Source: Cardiocondyla obscurior (lineage: Eukaryota > Arthropoda > Insecta > Hymenoptera > Formicidae). From it: 64,000 nucleotides of DNA. The position numbers were made by a program, and so were the translations under genes. Of the stretch, positions 24,201 to 35,581 are shown piece after piece (position 1 is the stretch's first letter; the number at the start of each line of letters is the position of its first letter). The notes under the pieces were generated by a model that was not told the DNA's origin, ran no database searches, and saw only the letters and a program-made list of their open reading frames with translations. The stretch lies in assembly GCF_019399895.1 (NCBI RefSeq), contig NC_091869.1, positions 992,001 to 1,056,000 of the forward strand, written 5' to 3'.

Positions 24201-27000
24201 CGCGAGGCCCCAATGGACGTCCTCGCTTGTATTGACCTCGGTGTACTACGTGCCCTTATCATTTTTCGTAATCTCCCATGAATAATCAACGCGATGCGAA
24301 ACGGCGTCTTACTTTTTTTTTTCTTTTTTTTCTCTTTTTTTTTTTTTTTTCTTTTGTACGAACTCTAGCAGCTGCCGTTGTTGGACGGCGAGGTCCTTCA
24401 CCTCGCCCCGCGAACGAGAGCGATCCACGAAGAGTCGGATGGGGATGGTAGCGCGACGCAATCCCTTTTATTAATCTCTGTATCGAGTGTACGCAACCTT
24501 TCTCGCCTCCACGGCCGCGCACCGACATTTACGCGCGTCGTGTCATCCGCGGTGACGCGGCATCGCGGGGATATAACGTGGAACGTGCGCGATTCTTCTC
24601 GGAAGGTGATACGCGCGGGGCAGGATCTGCCCTTAGGGCTGAAAGGATCTATTCTCGAGCCGCGCGTGGCTGTCCGTCCCGCCTCGCTCCTTATCAGAGC
24701 CAGCTCAGATCGGCATCGGCGATCCCGGTTGCCGTGATGAGAATAGAATGTCACGGGCGAGAATGGAGTAGCTCGCGACGGAAGAGCGAAATGAACGGAC
24801 CTTTCAAAATTGGTAGATTAAATAATCCGCGCGATTCGTCCATCTGGATATCGAGAAAAAGGCACGGCGCCTCGAGCAGCGAGATTAACGGGAAGTCACC
24901 GATATCTGATAACACTTTCGTAAAAGGAAATCTCGTCGAATCTCCGCTCGGTGTCAATGGGAAACGAGCGAGCGAGTAAAATAGTTGTTCCCCTCGTCTC
25001 AATCGGTTTTCACCTCATCGACACATCTCAATCGTGTGCAGGCGCGCTCGGAATGCGAACGATTGAGACATAAATCCCACTGAAAAATTCTAATTAAGAT
25101 TGCACCCGGCTGTTTAAATCGAACATTCCTGTACCGTTCGACGGGCGCTAATAAAAAATATGCGAGATAAGTCGCGAGATCTAAATGGGGAAAATATGCG
25201 AGAGAACAATCCTCGATTCCTAATGATCTTATTCGCTATTTAATAAACTCGCGAGCCAAGTCGTCGACGTTGCGCCGGTCCTTTAAAATGGATATTCGCC
25301 AGTCACGTTTCTTATATGCATACATATGCAGAACCGTCGGTAGGCAGAAACTCAAAACGCATTGTGAATTAATAAGCGATCTCTTTTGCAATAATATCGG
25401 AATAATAAACTGCTTTCGCATTTTTTAAATCGGAGACGTTGCTTGTACCGTGTAACCCGTTTCTTTGTCAGTAAAAGCTCGTGGAAAAATATAATACTTT
25501 CATTCGATCTCATATGTAATTTAAAATAATTAATGTTATTCAAATAATACTAATAGTGGAATGAAACAGAATATATTTATAACACGCTCCCTTATCGAAT
25601 CGAGGATCCGTATCCTCTTTTAAAGTTTTCATAAATATTTCATGCTTTTAATAACACATCAGATATTTCGATGATTGAGCTTTTAACTTTGTTTTTTTTT
25701 TTTTAATTGCGTTAAAGCGTGAATAATTTTATTTTTATTTCAATACGCCTACATTTTAAATTTTATCAAAGGTTCGCTTTCGCAGGAGGTATTTATAGAA
25801 ATTACTCAACAACAAAGGCACGGGATTGTCTAAAATTAGAAATGCTAATAATTACGCGCAAGTTCACGTGTAAATTATGTTACTTCGCCGACATCGGCGT
25901 AAGCGGTGTCACAAAAATCCAGCGGCTAGTGCGAGACGGTCGGAGAACTTTGGCAGGAATGTTGATGGAGGGAAAATGAAAGGCGTTCCTCGTAGGAGAC
26001 GCGATGCGCCTCGTAGGAGACGAGATGCATAATCCAACGTGGAAAAAAAAAAGGAGAGGAAAAAAAAAAACGCGCAGCTGTGGCGCGACCGTTGAAACAT
26101 TTCAGACCGACTCCGCTATCGGCGCAACATTAAAGTCACAATTTGCATTCCGATGGGTGGTAGCCTCGTCCGTCCCTCGTGGAATTGCTCGGATAGGACT
26201 GCACGCGCACACGCGAGCGAATCGCCGTGCCGCAAAATCGAGAGGAGTCAGCTGAGAGGACGAGACGGTCACGTAAGTCGCGCGTGTACCCACTTGCGAG
26301 GGATGTCGTATAGGTATACGTACGTACAACGTACGTACGCGCTTGCACGTACCATACACGTGCGTCGCAGGATCGGGATAATGAAGCGGCCACCTCGAGA
26401 TGCGGCTTGGATCTCGAAAAAGCGGAGACGACGAAGCGAACGCGCGCGGTGGACGTGCCACGCTCCGACGAGAATCCGATCGTACGAAGTACTCTTGTAC
26501 GAAGTACTCTCGAGCCCATAGAGCGGCACGTAAATATTTGATACATAGACAGGTGTATGGTATTGGCGATGTCTCTTTCTTTTTCTCTCTGTCGCGCGCG
26601 TTGACATATATATATGTTTCTTTTTTTTTTTTTTTCTTTTAGTTTTTTTTTATACTGGACAAACACCATGGCTAAAAGAACTCTTCACTTCTTCTTCATA
26701 GAATAAATTTTTATCCGAAAAATAAACGGCCAATTTTGCAAGAATTATTGGCAAGAACCTGCGTCTTAGAATTATTTCACGTGTCGTAATAAATACTCCG
26801 ATTGATTTGCAATCGAGCCTGGCTTAACTAGGATGTTATAAACGGCTGTCGCTGGTATTTTGCTATAGGCTACAAATAGTAATATGCGCTACGTAATATC
26901 ATGTCAGTTAATTTTTCAACGACACGACGCAAACGTTTATCATAAGTACGTAAAAAGAATTCGAGGTAAAGACGTTTTTTCCACGTGTAAGAAGCAGATA
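21290..27000. other. Intergenic, nothing recognised
   Basis: Long overlapping frames on both strands (for example around 24.4-25.0 and 26.1-26.7 kb) are Arg/Ser-rich and lack domain patterns or splice-bounded structure. Poly(T) and poly(A) runs are frequent. No RNA gene or mobile element is evident. Confidence 0.4.
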
Positions 27001-27008
27001 AGGCGTTC

Positions 27009-27236
27009 ATGCAGGAATGCAGGAAGCCCGTATTTTTTTTTCTTTTTTTTTTAATTATTACCCGTGCAATGTCAAGCGATAAAACGGTAATGACAATTGA
27101 ATTAATTAAACGAAGATGTCTAGAAGATGTATGCCGCGAATGCCTTGCTTCCTGCTCCGGCGATGGAAAGACGTCGATACCGGATTGCGTTATTAATAAT
27201 TGCGCGAATAAACCGCATCATCTTGTAACAACGTAA
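27009..27236 (+). CDS. Candidate secreted six-cysteine peptide (75 aa)
   Basis: The frame opens MQECRKP, then a hydrophobic run VFFFLFFLII and TRA, which reads as a signal peptide. After a short linker comes ELIKRR, a basic convertase-type site. A compact cysteine domain follows with spacing C-x4-C-x2-C-x3-C-x10-C-x4-C (CLEDVCRECLASC ... DCVINNCANK), ending 12 residues before the stop at 27236. This is the layout of a secreted hormone or defence-type peptide. I do not recognise the family. The hydrophobic run is encoded by a poly(T) tract of the kind common in this DNA, so it may be chance; starting at the inner ATG (27069) gives 55 aa without a signal. No TATA box is seen. Confidence 0.28.
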   Translation: MQECRKPVFFFLFFLIITRAMSSDKTVMTIELIKRRCLEDVCRECLASCSGDGKTSIPDCVINNCANKPHHLVTT

Positions 27237-27239
27237 CGC

Positions 27240-30200
27240 GGATGCTTCCGACATCTAGACGCTTTCATCGAGTTAAATACAAAGAACTTTGATAACGTCT
27301 AAAATATTAAAATTAAAAAAAGAAAAAAACTTTACAATTAAAAAAACTTTAACGTTATAGACTCTACGTACAACATTTTTTTTTTTTTTAATTTATAAAC
27401 CATCTAGTTCAAAGATAAATTAACTTAATCCTCCGTTCATAAAAAAAAAAAAAAAATACATTGATGAAAGGCAGACGGAACTTTTTGACCCGTCACCGAT
27501 TTTAGATTGTCGCGGTTTGAAGCGAGATATTCTATTATCGGAGGTGTGACGCACAAAGGATAGACGAGATGAGCCATCCGGGATCGAGGTTTCGAACGAA
27601 GTACGCTCCTGGCAATCGTGTGCAGGCGTATTACATGTAATACAAAACCACAGGCACTCCGCAGGCGTGACGTAGCCGGGGCACCATAGAGGCCGGCGTT
27701 ACATGCCACGGTGTCATAATGCGCGCGTCCTTTGGAGCGGCTTCTCGCGCGCGCTGGTACTTGCGCAATCACATTTAATAACGTCAGCCCCGACGCGATT
27801 GCCGTACTCGCGCGGACACTTATGACACTTTAACGGATTTTCAGCGGCGGCACGCCGTCGAATAAATTTCAGCCGGCAAATTTACACGAAAAATTTACGC
27901 GAAAGCGCGAGCGCACCGTTGCAAAACTCGTCGAATTGAGCCGCGTCGCCACTCAATCAGGTCGACGGCAAGAATTTTCTCTTTATTTCTCTTTACCCCT
28001 GCTCCTCCTCGTACATGCGCATCTTCGCGTTCATTATGGTAGATTATAATAATCGCGCGATAATAGTCCAGCAAAGTGACATCGACGCCTGGCCGGTTTG
28101 CGATCGGCGTCTCCCGCCACATAGAGAAGCACCTAATATCGTTGCGCAATTTTCCACAAGCGCAGTGTAATATCCTCGCAATTGCTACTCGCATCGGTCT
28201 CGATCGCTGTGTGAAAACGATTTTTTTTTTTTTTTACGACGCAAAAACCACTTTTCGCTCAACGCGTAAAAGTGGAAGTCTACGTGGAAGTCTGCGCCGG
28301 TATTTTACCTGTTGGCCAACTCGTTATTTTTCACCTGCTTAGACGGGCACGCGTATCAGCAACGTGAGTCCTCCCACAGTTATTTATGCCTCAATTCATA
28401 TGATAATTTATAGTTGGCCGTGCCGTTTGAATGCCTTTCGCGGACGCAGAAGGGAAACGATAACGCTTAAAGAAGGTAAAAAATGCCGTGTTACCGAAAA
28501 ATTTTACTAAAACGACGTAAATGTAAAATTAATTAGAAACACAAGTGTCGCCCGAAACGTTTCCTCGATCGTTACGCACGTCGCCAGTGCAGGCATTTAA
28601 TTAAATCATACGTTTGATGTTTAATTTATAATTACTTGGCGTAAAATCCTCGGAACACGATTGCGCGCGGGCCCAAGGGAGAAATTCGTTTAAGAAATCG
28701 GCGCGCGTCCCGGGCCGAGCTTTCATAAACCACTTCGTCCCAGATTATTCGATTTATCGGGCGCTCTTGGATATTCGTTGAACGTCCTTCGCGCGAGTTA
28801 CCCCGGGTGACGTAATCCCCGGTGATATTCGGTACGTCGGGTACACCTGCTGCGCGCGAGGGTTGAACCCCAGTCGGATATTTCAACGTCTGCCGTGATA
28901 TAATAAACAAACGTGCCAGCCGTCGTTTTATCCGCGCCGCGCGGCGACTTGATCGAAAAGCGAGAAGACGTGAGGCCGCGTAAGGCGCTTTTAATAACTG
29001 GTTTGCGATATCCTGCTCGCGGCTCGCAGCTTCGGCATAAATATCCGATGCACTTTGCACGCAAGTAAATTATGCATTTTGTGTTTCGCCTTTCTAACAC
29101 CTGTGATTTGATTCCACCGCCGCTTCTAGCTCATTATGTCTTCGACGCGGTGGGCCGGACTTTAATTCGAAAATTTAATTAATTAATTAAGCGTTTGGGG
29201 GCCTGCCTACGTTCGCGCGTGGAAAAGCTAATTGCGGGCCGAGCAACTGTCAGCGGGCGCAATTTCTTTTTTCTTTTTTTTTTTCTTCTTCTACAACCCG
29301 TGCGGACGAACGTGCTGAAGGAACGATTTCGCAACCTGCTTTCCTTTTTGATGTACGTATTTTATTAATAGCGCGTAAGAGAAACATATTATTTATCACA
29401 CCTCGGAGTAATAATCCTGATACATGCTCCTTTCTAATCCTTCGCGAGGCAAGAATGTAAGGGGACGGAATCTAACGTGATGCGGCTCCGCGCAAAGCGA
29501 TATTTTCAGAATCAATCAATGTTCGCGGAAGAGAGCATCGCGTGATTTCGTTTATATTATTTTTCCCATCCTTCAAATCCAGCCGGTATAATTTTCAAAC
29601 ATCTTCGTATCCTTTTATCTGCCAATCATAAGTACACTTGATTTGCATACGCCGATGTAAAAAAGGAAAAAAAAAATTTAATAATTAGCGGCGAACTCGC
29701 GCTTATAAATAATCATGCGATAATCATCGTCGGCGCGATTATCGTTCCCGAGATTTTAGATACGCCTGATCGGTTATATAAACGCGACTGTCAATTATAA
29801 CATATCAGAGCTGAAGACCCATTGATCGAAGGGAATAACAAAGTGATACTTCATCTTCGCTTGGATCTAAGCAGCAATTATCTCATAAATAACGCCGGCC
29901 GACCGCTCGCCACGTGCACTCATTAGTAAACTTGACCCTGCCATTATTACTTTGCGCGCATTAAATTAAAGCGATTACTTGTTTACGGAAAATTGTTTAC
30001 CGCAGACGAACGTGTGCGTTTGTTGATTTTCAGCCCAACGAATAATTACGAATACATAATCGTCGGATATTTATTTTAGCGGAGAGGTATTTGTAAACCA
30101 AATTTCGGAAAACAAATGCAATTAAACAAATCTGTCGATCCAATGCAGTACTGTTTTAACAAAATTATTATAAACCACACTGACACAGGCATACGTACCC

Positions 30201-31740
30201 ACAGACACGCGGGCACACACAGACGGTGTGCACTCTCTTTCTCTTTCAACGATTGTTCGCTGAAGAACTTTGTATCAGATTATACGAACATTATCATTAC
30301 TAATTGACGTGCTAAAAATATTAAAATGCCACACATAGTTCGGTTCTTCACCCAGAAAGAGCGTCTATTAAAACGAAATTTCAGTGGCTTTCGAAGAGTT
30401 CCCTTTTCAACAGTAATTAGATCACTTGGCCGACTGATCGATTAAAGGTGGAGCGCGGCACGATCGCGAATGGCACGCGAAAGAGGTAAAAAAAAAAGAG
30501 AGAAAAAAATGCCGCTAAATCTTTGTTCAGCTGGAAGGCTGCGCGGCATAAAGATGGGTCAACCTTTCGCCTTGCGATTATGTAAGGCCTCGGACTGACT
30601 GACCTTTAGGTTCGTTCATGGCATGCGGCATTTACGTAATTTACCGATTACGATGTATTAGAGTCTGCTTGAATTGCGCCTGGAGAACAGTTCTCCCTCT
30701 AATACCGATTTATTTTCGAATGTGCACCAGATTACGGTGCCCGTTTGCGTAATCCTGCTAAATTAAATACACACACGCACTGTACACGCGCACACACGTA
30801 CGTATGCAAATATGCGAAATATGTTTTACATGCATATGCATATATTTTACAGAATTTACAGACATCGAAATGCATATATGTATATTTATTTGTATTTAAC
30901 GCGTATGTGTGCGCGTGTGCATATATGATCTATGAAATGATCGACGCGGCGATTGTGGTTTTTGGGGCAGCAAACGAAGCGATCCTTTCGATCTTACCGC
31001 GGAGAAAGGAATAAAGGACGAAAGATGAACACGCCAACAATGGAATTAATAATAGTTGCAGCTAAAATGCAAGCAATAAATGGCGTTGATAAATTTATCT
31101 ATTATTTATTATTTTTTTAATATCTACAATGAAATATTGCGCACATTAATTCATACGTACATACAACGGGCTTGGCTGTATATTTACTGCTATATGAAGT
31201 AAAACTAAATTCTTGTTTTAAATATAATTAATATAAAATTAATTTTGATTGATTATATGTATAATACTATTGATTTTAACGCGACGACATAAAAAAAAAA
31301 TTTAAAGAGATGAGCAATATTTATTTAGCATTAATTTAATTAAATTTTTTTTTTATTTATTGTATTATTAATTTGACTGTTTCATTAAATGATTTTTGTC
31401 CCGACGTTAAACTAGAATTATTAAAATTAATGTTAAAGTTCCGATCGATGAAATTTTGTACGCCGCGGTAATAAACTTACATGTGTAAAAAGAAAAGAAA
31501 AATTAACTTAATTAAAATACAAGCGCGTATTTCTCTTTGCTTGCAACGTCCTCTGCGGTCACAGCTGGCATTATCGAGATATAAAAGTGTTCGCAACGAT
31601 TCACGTTTACCGACCGCGCGGTGTGTCTGTTTACATTCTCGTGCTTCGCGCACCACGTGTACTACGATACTCGGGATCGCCGTAATTTTTTTACGAGTTT
31701 CGTGTTCGCGGTAGGTATCGGTGAGGAATAACAGTGAAAT
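27240..31740. other. Intergenic, nothing recognised
   Basis: AT-rich and CpG-rich patches alternate. A CA/TA-rich low-complexity zone lies at about 30768..30930. The minus-strand 142-codon frame at 28632..29060 is Arg-rich and unsupported. Confidence 0.4.
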
Positions 31741-31756
31741 TCTTTGATCGATTAGA

Positions 31757-32767
31757 ATGCTAGAGTCGACTATCCAGGCACTGGCGAGCGGTAGAACGAT
31801 CTTAGCCAGCGGTTCCCCGAGGCGATGCGACATACTAAAGCACTTGGTATAAAAAAAATCTCTTTCTCTCAAACTGACCCGTAGATGCGAGCTACATTGA
31901 CCTCGAAAGTAACACGTTGATCGTCGCCTGATCTAAGCTGCTGATTGTACTAACGTGACTGATATTTTTTCAGCGCGTAAAGGCGGAAGTGGTGCCGTCC
32001 CGTTACGACGAGAATCTCGACAGATCTAAGTACAACGGCCACGGGGAGTTCGTCCAGGACATAGCCAAATACAAGGTACTCGAGGTGTACGAACGTCTCA
32101 AAGCGGACCCGGTACCGCCGTCTCTAATAATAGGAGCGGATACTATGGTGACGATGGGTGATGTCATTTATGGAAAACCTCGGAACGAAGCTGAAGCCTT
32201 TCAGATATTGACCAGGTAATAATTTGCTAGATTACGTCGTGACGTTAGTCCGAAGTTAGTGGCCCAACGCCTCTTCCGTAGCTTAGCGAACAAGCAACAC
32301 GTGGTCTACACTGGTGTCTGTTTGAAAACACCGACAACCCAGTTTCAATTTTATGAGTCTGCTAAAGTGAATTTCGGAGATGTGTCAGAGAAGCAAATAA
32401 GGGAATACATCAAGACTGGTGATCCAATGTGAGTACAGTTTCATATCAATTATCACAATTAGGGCCAATTGTTTCAACTGGTGACTTCGCTCGTCAGGTG
32501 AACATGTGTTTGTCTTTAATTTTCTTAACAAGTAAAGACACACAGCTCGTATCATCGTTCACAGCTTACCAAGAAGCTGGAACAATCGACTATTATAAGT
32601 TCTGGCACTGAAGTAAATTTTGTTTCAGGGATAAAGCCGGAGGCTACGGTCTTCAGGGTATAGGAGGAAGCCTGATTGAAAAGATCGATGGCGATTATTA
32701 CACTATAACAGGCCTTCCTATGTATTCATTGGCCAAGCACCTGAATCACATGTTTTCCAACGTTTAG
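31757..32767 (+). CDS. Maf/ASMTL-type nucleotide pyrophosphatase (205 aa)
   Basis: Four exons: 31757..31846, 31974..32215, 32282..32428 and 32629..32767. They sum to 618 bases, 205 codons plus stop, with consistent phases. The second intron is only 66 bp. The N-terminal loop ILASGSPRRCDIL (residues 15-27) is the Maf nucleotide-binding signature. AEVVPSRYDENLD follows. GADTMVTMGDVIYGKP (84-99) holds the catalytic-type Asp86, and DKAGGYGLQGIGG (161-173) is the third conserved block. Eukaryotic Maf proteins hydrolyse dTTP/UTP and modified nucleotides to monophosphates, cleaning the nucleotide pool. The sequence closely resembles the N-terminal domain of human ASMTL but lacks the methyltransferase-like half, as in other stand-alone Maf proteins. 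The start at 31757 matches the ASMTL N-terminus in length. Substrate preference is inferred from the family. Fis1 follows 916 bp downstream on the same strand. Confidence 0.94.
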
Positions 32768-32835
32768 CGAGAGTATGTCTGTATTACGCCCGTCAGTACC
32801 TGAACCATTGTACAGTCACGTCCCGTTCCTACATG

Positions 32836-32841
32836 AATAAA
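32836..32841 (+). terminator. Poly(A) signal of the Maf gene
   Basis: AATAAA lies 69 bp after the stop codon, giving a short 3' UTR. Confidence 0.7.
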
Positions 32842-33683
32842 TTTTATCACGCTAAAAGCTTCATAAATTCATGAAGTCTTCTATTTGTGTATTTAATAGT
32901 CCGGACGTTGCGGCTTAATGGGCATACATTTAAGCGCGCGTTAATATTGATATCGCGCTCATTAACATTCATGATCATATCGCGCGCTGTCAAAGACACA
33001 AAGCGAATCACTCGCCGACATTGTAATTAAATTAACCAGCATAAACCGATAGGTATATATTTATCACGACAGAACTTTCTTCCTTTGTACGTACGTGCAC
33101 ATTGTGACGCGAGGTTTTTCGTAACTCCTTATCTCGGAGTTACGTTAAAAAGAATCCGGGTTCATTCGTTATCATTCACTCGATAAAAAACGTTTAGTTC
33201 CTATGTAAAAAAAAAAAAAAAAAATTTTTGACGTCAGAGACATAGTGAAGAGAACCAGGAAGATAAATGCGTTGTTCAATCGCGAGACTCGAGCCTATTT
33301 CTTTCGATAATTCCGCCCGTGATGAAACCCCGGGCTACGCCACTCGCGAGATAGATAACGAGTTACAAACGCAAGAAATTTAACTTACGATTTTGCTGTT
33401 CCGGTCGAAGTGTCTCGGAAAATGCTCGCCGTTGAGTCTCCCTTTCCGATAAGATTCAAGACACTGCGCCATCTGTCTCCAGGCCAGTTATCTCGACGCC
33501 GTAGTTTTACGTATTCAGTCCTCTGCGATGCGTCAGCTGATTTCGAGAACTCACACCTGCAGTCGCGTACCAAACGACCGCGGGATTCGCGATTGTGTAG
33601 CATAGTGCAACGGTCCCTCCTGCATCGCTGTGCGCGCTCGGTAAAGTGCGCGCCGCTTGCGTGCGTCAGCAATCGGGTAAGAG

Positions 33684-35433
33684 ATGGAGGACGTTCTGAA
33701 CGAGGTTGTCTCTTCCGAAGACTTAAAGGTAATTTGCGCCCGGACGGATAATCCACGCTAGCTCCCGCGACGTCATCTCGCTCGTTTCAGCGTCCCGTTT
33801 CTCGCGTTTCGACGTCGCGAGATCCGGTGAACAACGCGGCCAGCGACGCGCACTGAGAAATTTAGGTTAGGTTACACAGAACGTATTTACGAGTACGTTA
33901 AAGCGGATATATCTCGTTCTTCGTTGCGAGCATGGTTCCGTCGTGTTTTTAAGACGTTTCGGGACTACCATGCGACACCCAGCGTCGATTGCATCAATAA
34001 AATGTATATCCGATGACGTGCATAATTATTTTTTTACTTCATATAAATACATGAATAATCGTATGCTTTTTCTTTGCGAGCGAGGCGTAATTAAATTAAT
34101 ATTCGATGGCTACCTGAACGAGGTCGAGATGACGCACGAGACACGTAATCCAAAGTACACGAATGTTGCATCATCTTGTGATAACTCTATTGTGGTTACA
34201 TTTTAGAAATTCGAGACTATTTACAATGACCAGCTGAAGACAACTGTGACAGCAAAAGCTAAATTTGAATACGCCTGGTGCCTTGTGAGAAGCCAATACT
34301 CGGCGGATATCAGAAAAGGAATATTGCTGCTGGAAGATCTCTATTCGAATCATGATTCTGAGAAGCGTGACTGCCTGTACTTCCTGGCTATTGGAAATGC
34401 CAGAGTAAAGGTAAGATATGTGCTACAAACGTGTCAGCGTATCAAAAAGCAGTCGTGATTCTTGATACTTTCTTCCAGGAGTACTCGAAGGCACTCTCGT
34501 ACGTCAGAGCATTCCTCCAGATCGAACCTGGCAATGTTCAAGTGCAAAACCTTGAAGCGGTGATAAAGAAGAAGATGGAAAAAGGTTTCCCATTTATAAT
34601 TTATTATCGGCTTAAAAGAATAAAGCTTGTAATTTATTTGAGGGCAATATCGCTGAGGGATTTCTGTGATTTTCTCACACAGTCATACTACTTCTGGTTG
34701 CTTTTACTGATTTTTCTGCTTTCTTGGGTTGCTAAATATTATATAGATTCTACTTAGTAATTTAATTTTACTTTATTTTGGTTATTTATTTATTTTTCAC
34801 TAACTTATACTAATCCAAATGTTATCGACTTCGAGGGAAGTAGCTAATTTTTTTGCATGTCCTTGTAAATCTTGTAACATAACCTCTTCCATCCAGTCTC
34901 TAAACATTTTCATTTTTTTTTCCTAATCCTGTGATTGTTTAATACGTTGCTTAATTATAACAGTAAAAATATCTAGCTTAGGTTTTAAATAACAACTCTA
35001 ATGTAGATTTGATACTTTTCTTTAATGATCATTTCTGTATTTTCTATGCAACATATCTATCTTTATTAGACATCTGTATTATGTACAATGATATATATAT
35101 ATACATATATATATATATAATGAGTAATAAAAATTTGTATCGACGACATGAAAAATCCGTACTTAATGCCATCATTATGTTTCGTGTATTGTTCTCCTTT
35201 TACTAATTTACCCACATTGCTTAATAATTTGTAATAATTGCAATTATCGTGTAGAAAGGTTCATCAATATTTTCATGGCAATATATTGATTAGAATTGGC
35301 ATTTGAATCTCGTTTACTTCCCCTCTTTTTTTTTTTTGCAGAGGGCCTTGTGGGTATGGCTGTCGCGGGAGGTGTTGTTATCGGTCTCGCAAGTATTCTA
35401 GGCTTGGGCATTGCGATGGCAAAAAAACATTAG
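33684..35433 (+). CDS. Fis1: Mitochondrial fission 1 protein (148 aa)
   Basis: Four exons: 33684..33728, 34207..34410, 34479..34584 and 35342..35433, totalling 447 bases in frame. The product starts MEDVLNEVVSSEDLKKFE. It has the two TPR-like helix pairs typical of Fis1: FEYAWCLVRSQYSADIRKGI, then FLAIGNARVKEYSKALSYVR and FLQIEPGN. Exon 4 encodes the C-terminal membrane anchor GLVGMAVAGGVVIGLASILG followed by a short basic KKH tail, which is the outer-mitochondrial-membrane targeting signal of tail-anchored Fis1. The family recruits fission machinery to mitochondria and peroxisomes. Length matches animal Fis1 (about 150 aa). Intron 3 (34585..35341) stays open in frame for 57 codons and would give a different hydrophobic tail if retained. 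The promoter region (33.5-33.7 kb) is CpG-rich without a TATA box. Confidence 0.97.
35091..35119. repeat. (TA)n microsatellite in Fis1 intron 3
   Basis: Interrupted AT dinucleotide run within the last intron. Confidence 0.85.
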
Positions 35434-35575
35434 TTATTTTTAAAAGAACAGTTAGAGCTATGACTATGCAGTTACTATCGTGTGATGTAACTTGTTTGCG
35501 CGAAATGGTGTGTAACTTGTAATTACGTTTGAGACAGTGTCGAATCTCAACTGTACTAGTACGTTGACCAAATCT

Positions 35576-35581
35576 AATAAA
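35576..35581 (+). terminator. Poly(A) signal of Fis1
   Basis: AATAAA lies 143 bp after the stop. A premature AATAAA also occurs inside intron 3 at 34619..34624. Confidence 0.65.

Noticed and set aside
24378..24979. Overlapping open frames of 118-133 codons on both strands
   Set aside because: Equal openness on both strands and Arg/Ser-rich products indicate base composition, not coding.
28632..29060. Minus-strand 142-codon frame
   Set aside because: No signal, domain or splice support. Arg/Ala-rich product.
30745..31014. Plus-strand 89-codon frame
   Set aside because: Encoded by CA/TA-rich simple sequence.
34681..34745. Alternative acceptor in Fis1 intron 3 (TTTTCTCACACAG)
   Set aside because: A good acceptor, but joining it to exon 3 shifts frame and gives only about 16 hydrophobic residues before a stop. 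Less likely than full retention.
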